14,042 bases of DNA, taken from an uncultured Christensenella sp. (GTDB taxonomy: Bacteria; Bacillota; Clostridia; Christensenellales; Borkfalkiaceae). The notes under the pieces are model-generated. The model saw nothing but the letters and a program-made list of their open reading frames with translations. It searched no databases and had not been told where the DNA came from. Shown here piece by piece: positions 13,628 through 14,042 of the stretch; within the stretch, counting starts at the first letter, position 1; every line of letters begins with the position of its first letter. The stretch is from contig CAJUCM010000031.1 of the NCBI GenBank assembly GCA_910585235.1, positions 1-14,042 of the forward strand, given 5' to 3'. The position numbers and the translations under genes are program-made.

Positions 13628-14042
13628 TCAACCGCCGACGAGCTTCAAAAACTCCGCTTCCCCGATCACGGGAATGCCCGCTTTCTGTGCCTTTTCGAGC
13701 TTGCTCCCCGCGCTCTCGCCCGCAACGACGAGCGTCGTTTTGCCCGTCACGGAACTTGCCGCAACGCCGCCCTGCTCTTCGATGAGTTTCTGCGCGTCCG
13801 TCCGCGACATGGAGGACAAACTCCCCGTCAGAACGACCACCTGCCCCGCAAACGTCCCCCCCTGCGCGCGCGCTTTCGTATAGGGCAAAACGCCGAGCGA
13901 AACAAGTTTTTCGATCTCTTCCCCGTTTTCGGGATCGCGGAAATAATCGGCGACGGCGCGCGCCGTGACCTCGCCGATATTCTCGATCGCGACAAGTTCC
14001 TCTTCGGTGAGGGAAGCGACCTTTTCAAAACTTCCGAACGAG
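13628..14042 (-). CDS. ligA: NAD-dependent DNA ligase, C-terminal part (5' end beyond the right edge)
   Basis: The last 137 codons are visible. Residues 2-30 of the fragment (FGSFEKVAS... IENIGEVTARAVADYF) match the final helix-hairpin-helix of LigA. The last 80 or so residues (FAGQVVVLTGSLSSMSR... GIPVIGEAEFLKLVGG) form the BRCT domain, with LTGSL and the DAQKLIEEQGG helix as in other LigA proteins. LigA seals nicks using NAD+ in replication and repair. The catalytic adenylation domain lies outside the window. The gene ends 85 nt before yicC; no strong terminator hairpin is visible in that gap, so readthrough into the operon is possible. Confidence 0.96.
   Translation of the reverse strand, partial: SFGSFEKVASLTEEELVAIENIGEVTARAVADYFRDPENGEEIEKLVSLGVLPYTKARAQGGTFAGQVVVLTGSLSSMSRTDAQKLIEEQGGVAASSVTGKTTLVVAGESAGSKLEKAQKAGIPVIGEAEFLKLVGG

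Overview
The window is a 14 kb stretch of bacterial chromosome on which every recognisable gene is read from the minus strand. The layout resembles the conserved Firmicutes housekeeping operon (B. subtilis yloC-gmk-rpoZ-coaBC-priA-def-fmt-rsmB-rlmN-prpC-prkC-rsgA-rpe-thiN). With the high GC content of the housekeeping genes (about 60% in a sampled line of priA) and the type of TIR protein present, this suggests an uncultured, probably gut-associated member of the Clostridia. The taxon is inference; there is no rRNA marker.

In transcription order (right to left): the 3' end of ligA (DNA ligase); an 85-nt gap holding a strong sigma-A-type promoter (TTGTAA, 17-nt spacer, TGTTATAAT); yicC, gmk, rpoZ; a 61-nt gap with a perfect 9-bp hairpin; priA; a two-gene insertion made of a large TIR/leucine-rich-repeat protein and a SIMPL-domain protein; def, fmt, rsmB; an alpha/beta hydrolase; rlmN, rpe, thiN; a 68-nt gap; and the 5' part of an M19 dipeptidase that runs off the left edge. 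From yicC to thiN no gap exceeds about 61 nt and most junctions overlap or nearly touch, so these 13 genes are probably one operon. There is no stretch over 100 nt without a gene and no convincing plus-strand gene.

Most of the genes serve information processing: nucleotide supply (gmk), RNA polymerase (rpoZ), RNA turnover (yicC), replication restart (priA), formylation and deformylation of initiator methionine (fmt, def), rRNA/tRNA methylation (rsmB, rlmN), plus pentose-phosphate and thiamine-cofactor metabolism (rpe, thiN). Compared with the Bacillus order, coaBC is absent between rpoZ and priA, and prpC-prkC-rsgA is absent between rlmN and rpe.

The most unusual content is the 844-residue protein at 7084-9618. 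It has an N-terminal zinc ribbon, a TPR-like module, a TIR domain with the NADase-type glutamate, a coiled coil, a second copy of the TPR-like module, a second coiled coil with a fresh 42-nt duplication, and a BspA-type leucine-rich-repeat array with an exact 23-residue period. Its LRR half is strikingly AT-rich compared with its own N-terminal half and the neighbours, which points to a chimeric gene placed inside a core operon. A SIMPL-domain gene follows 15 nt later. This pair is the best candidate for an undescribed system: a cytosolic sensor/effector resembling an NLR or Toll-like receptor, carried in a housekeeping operon.
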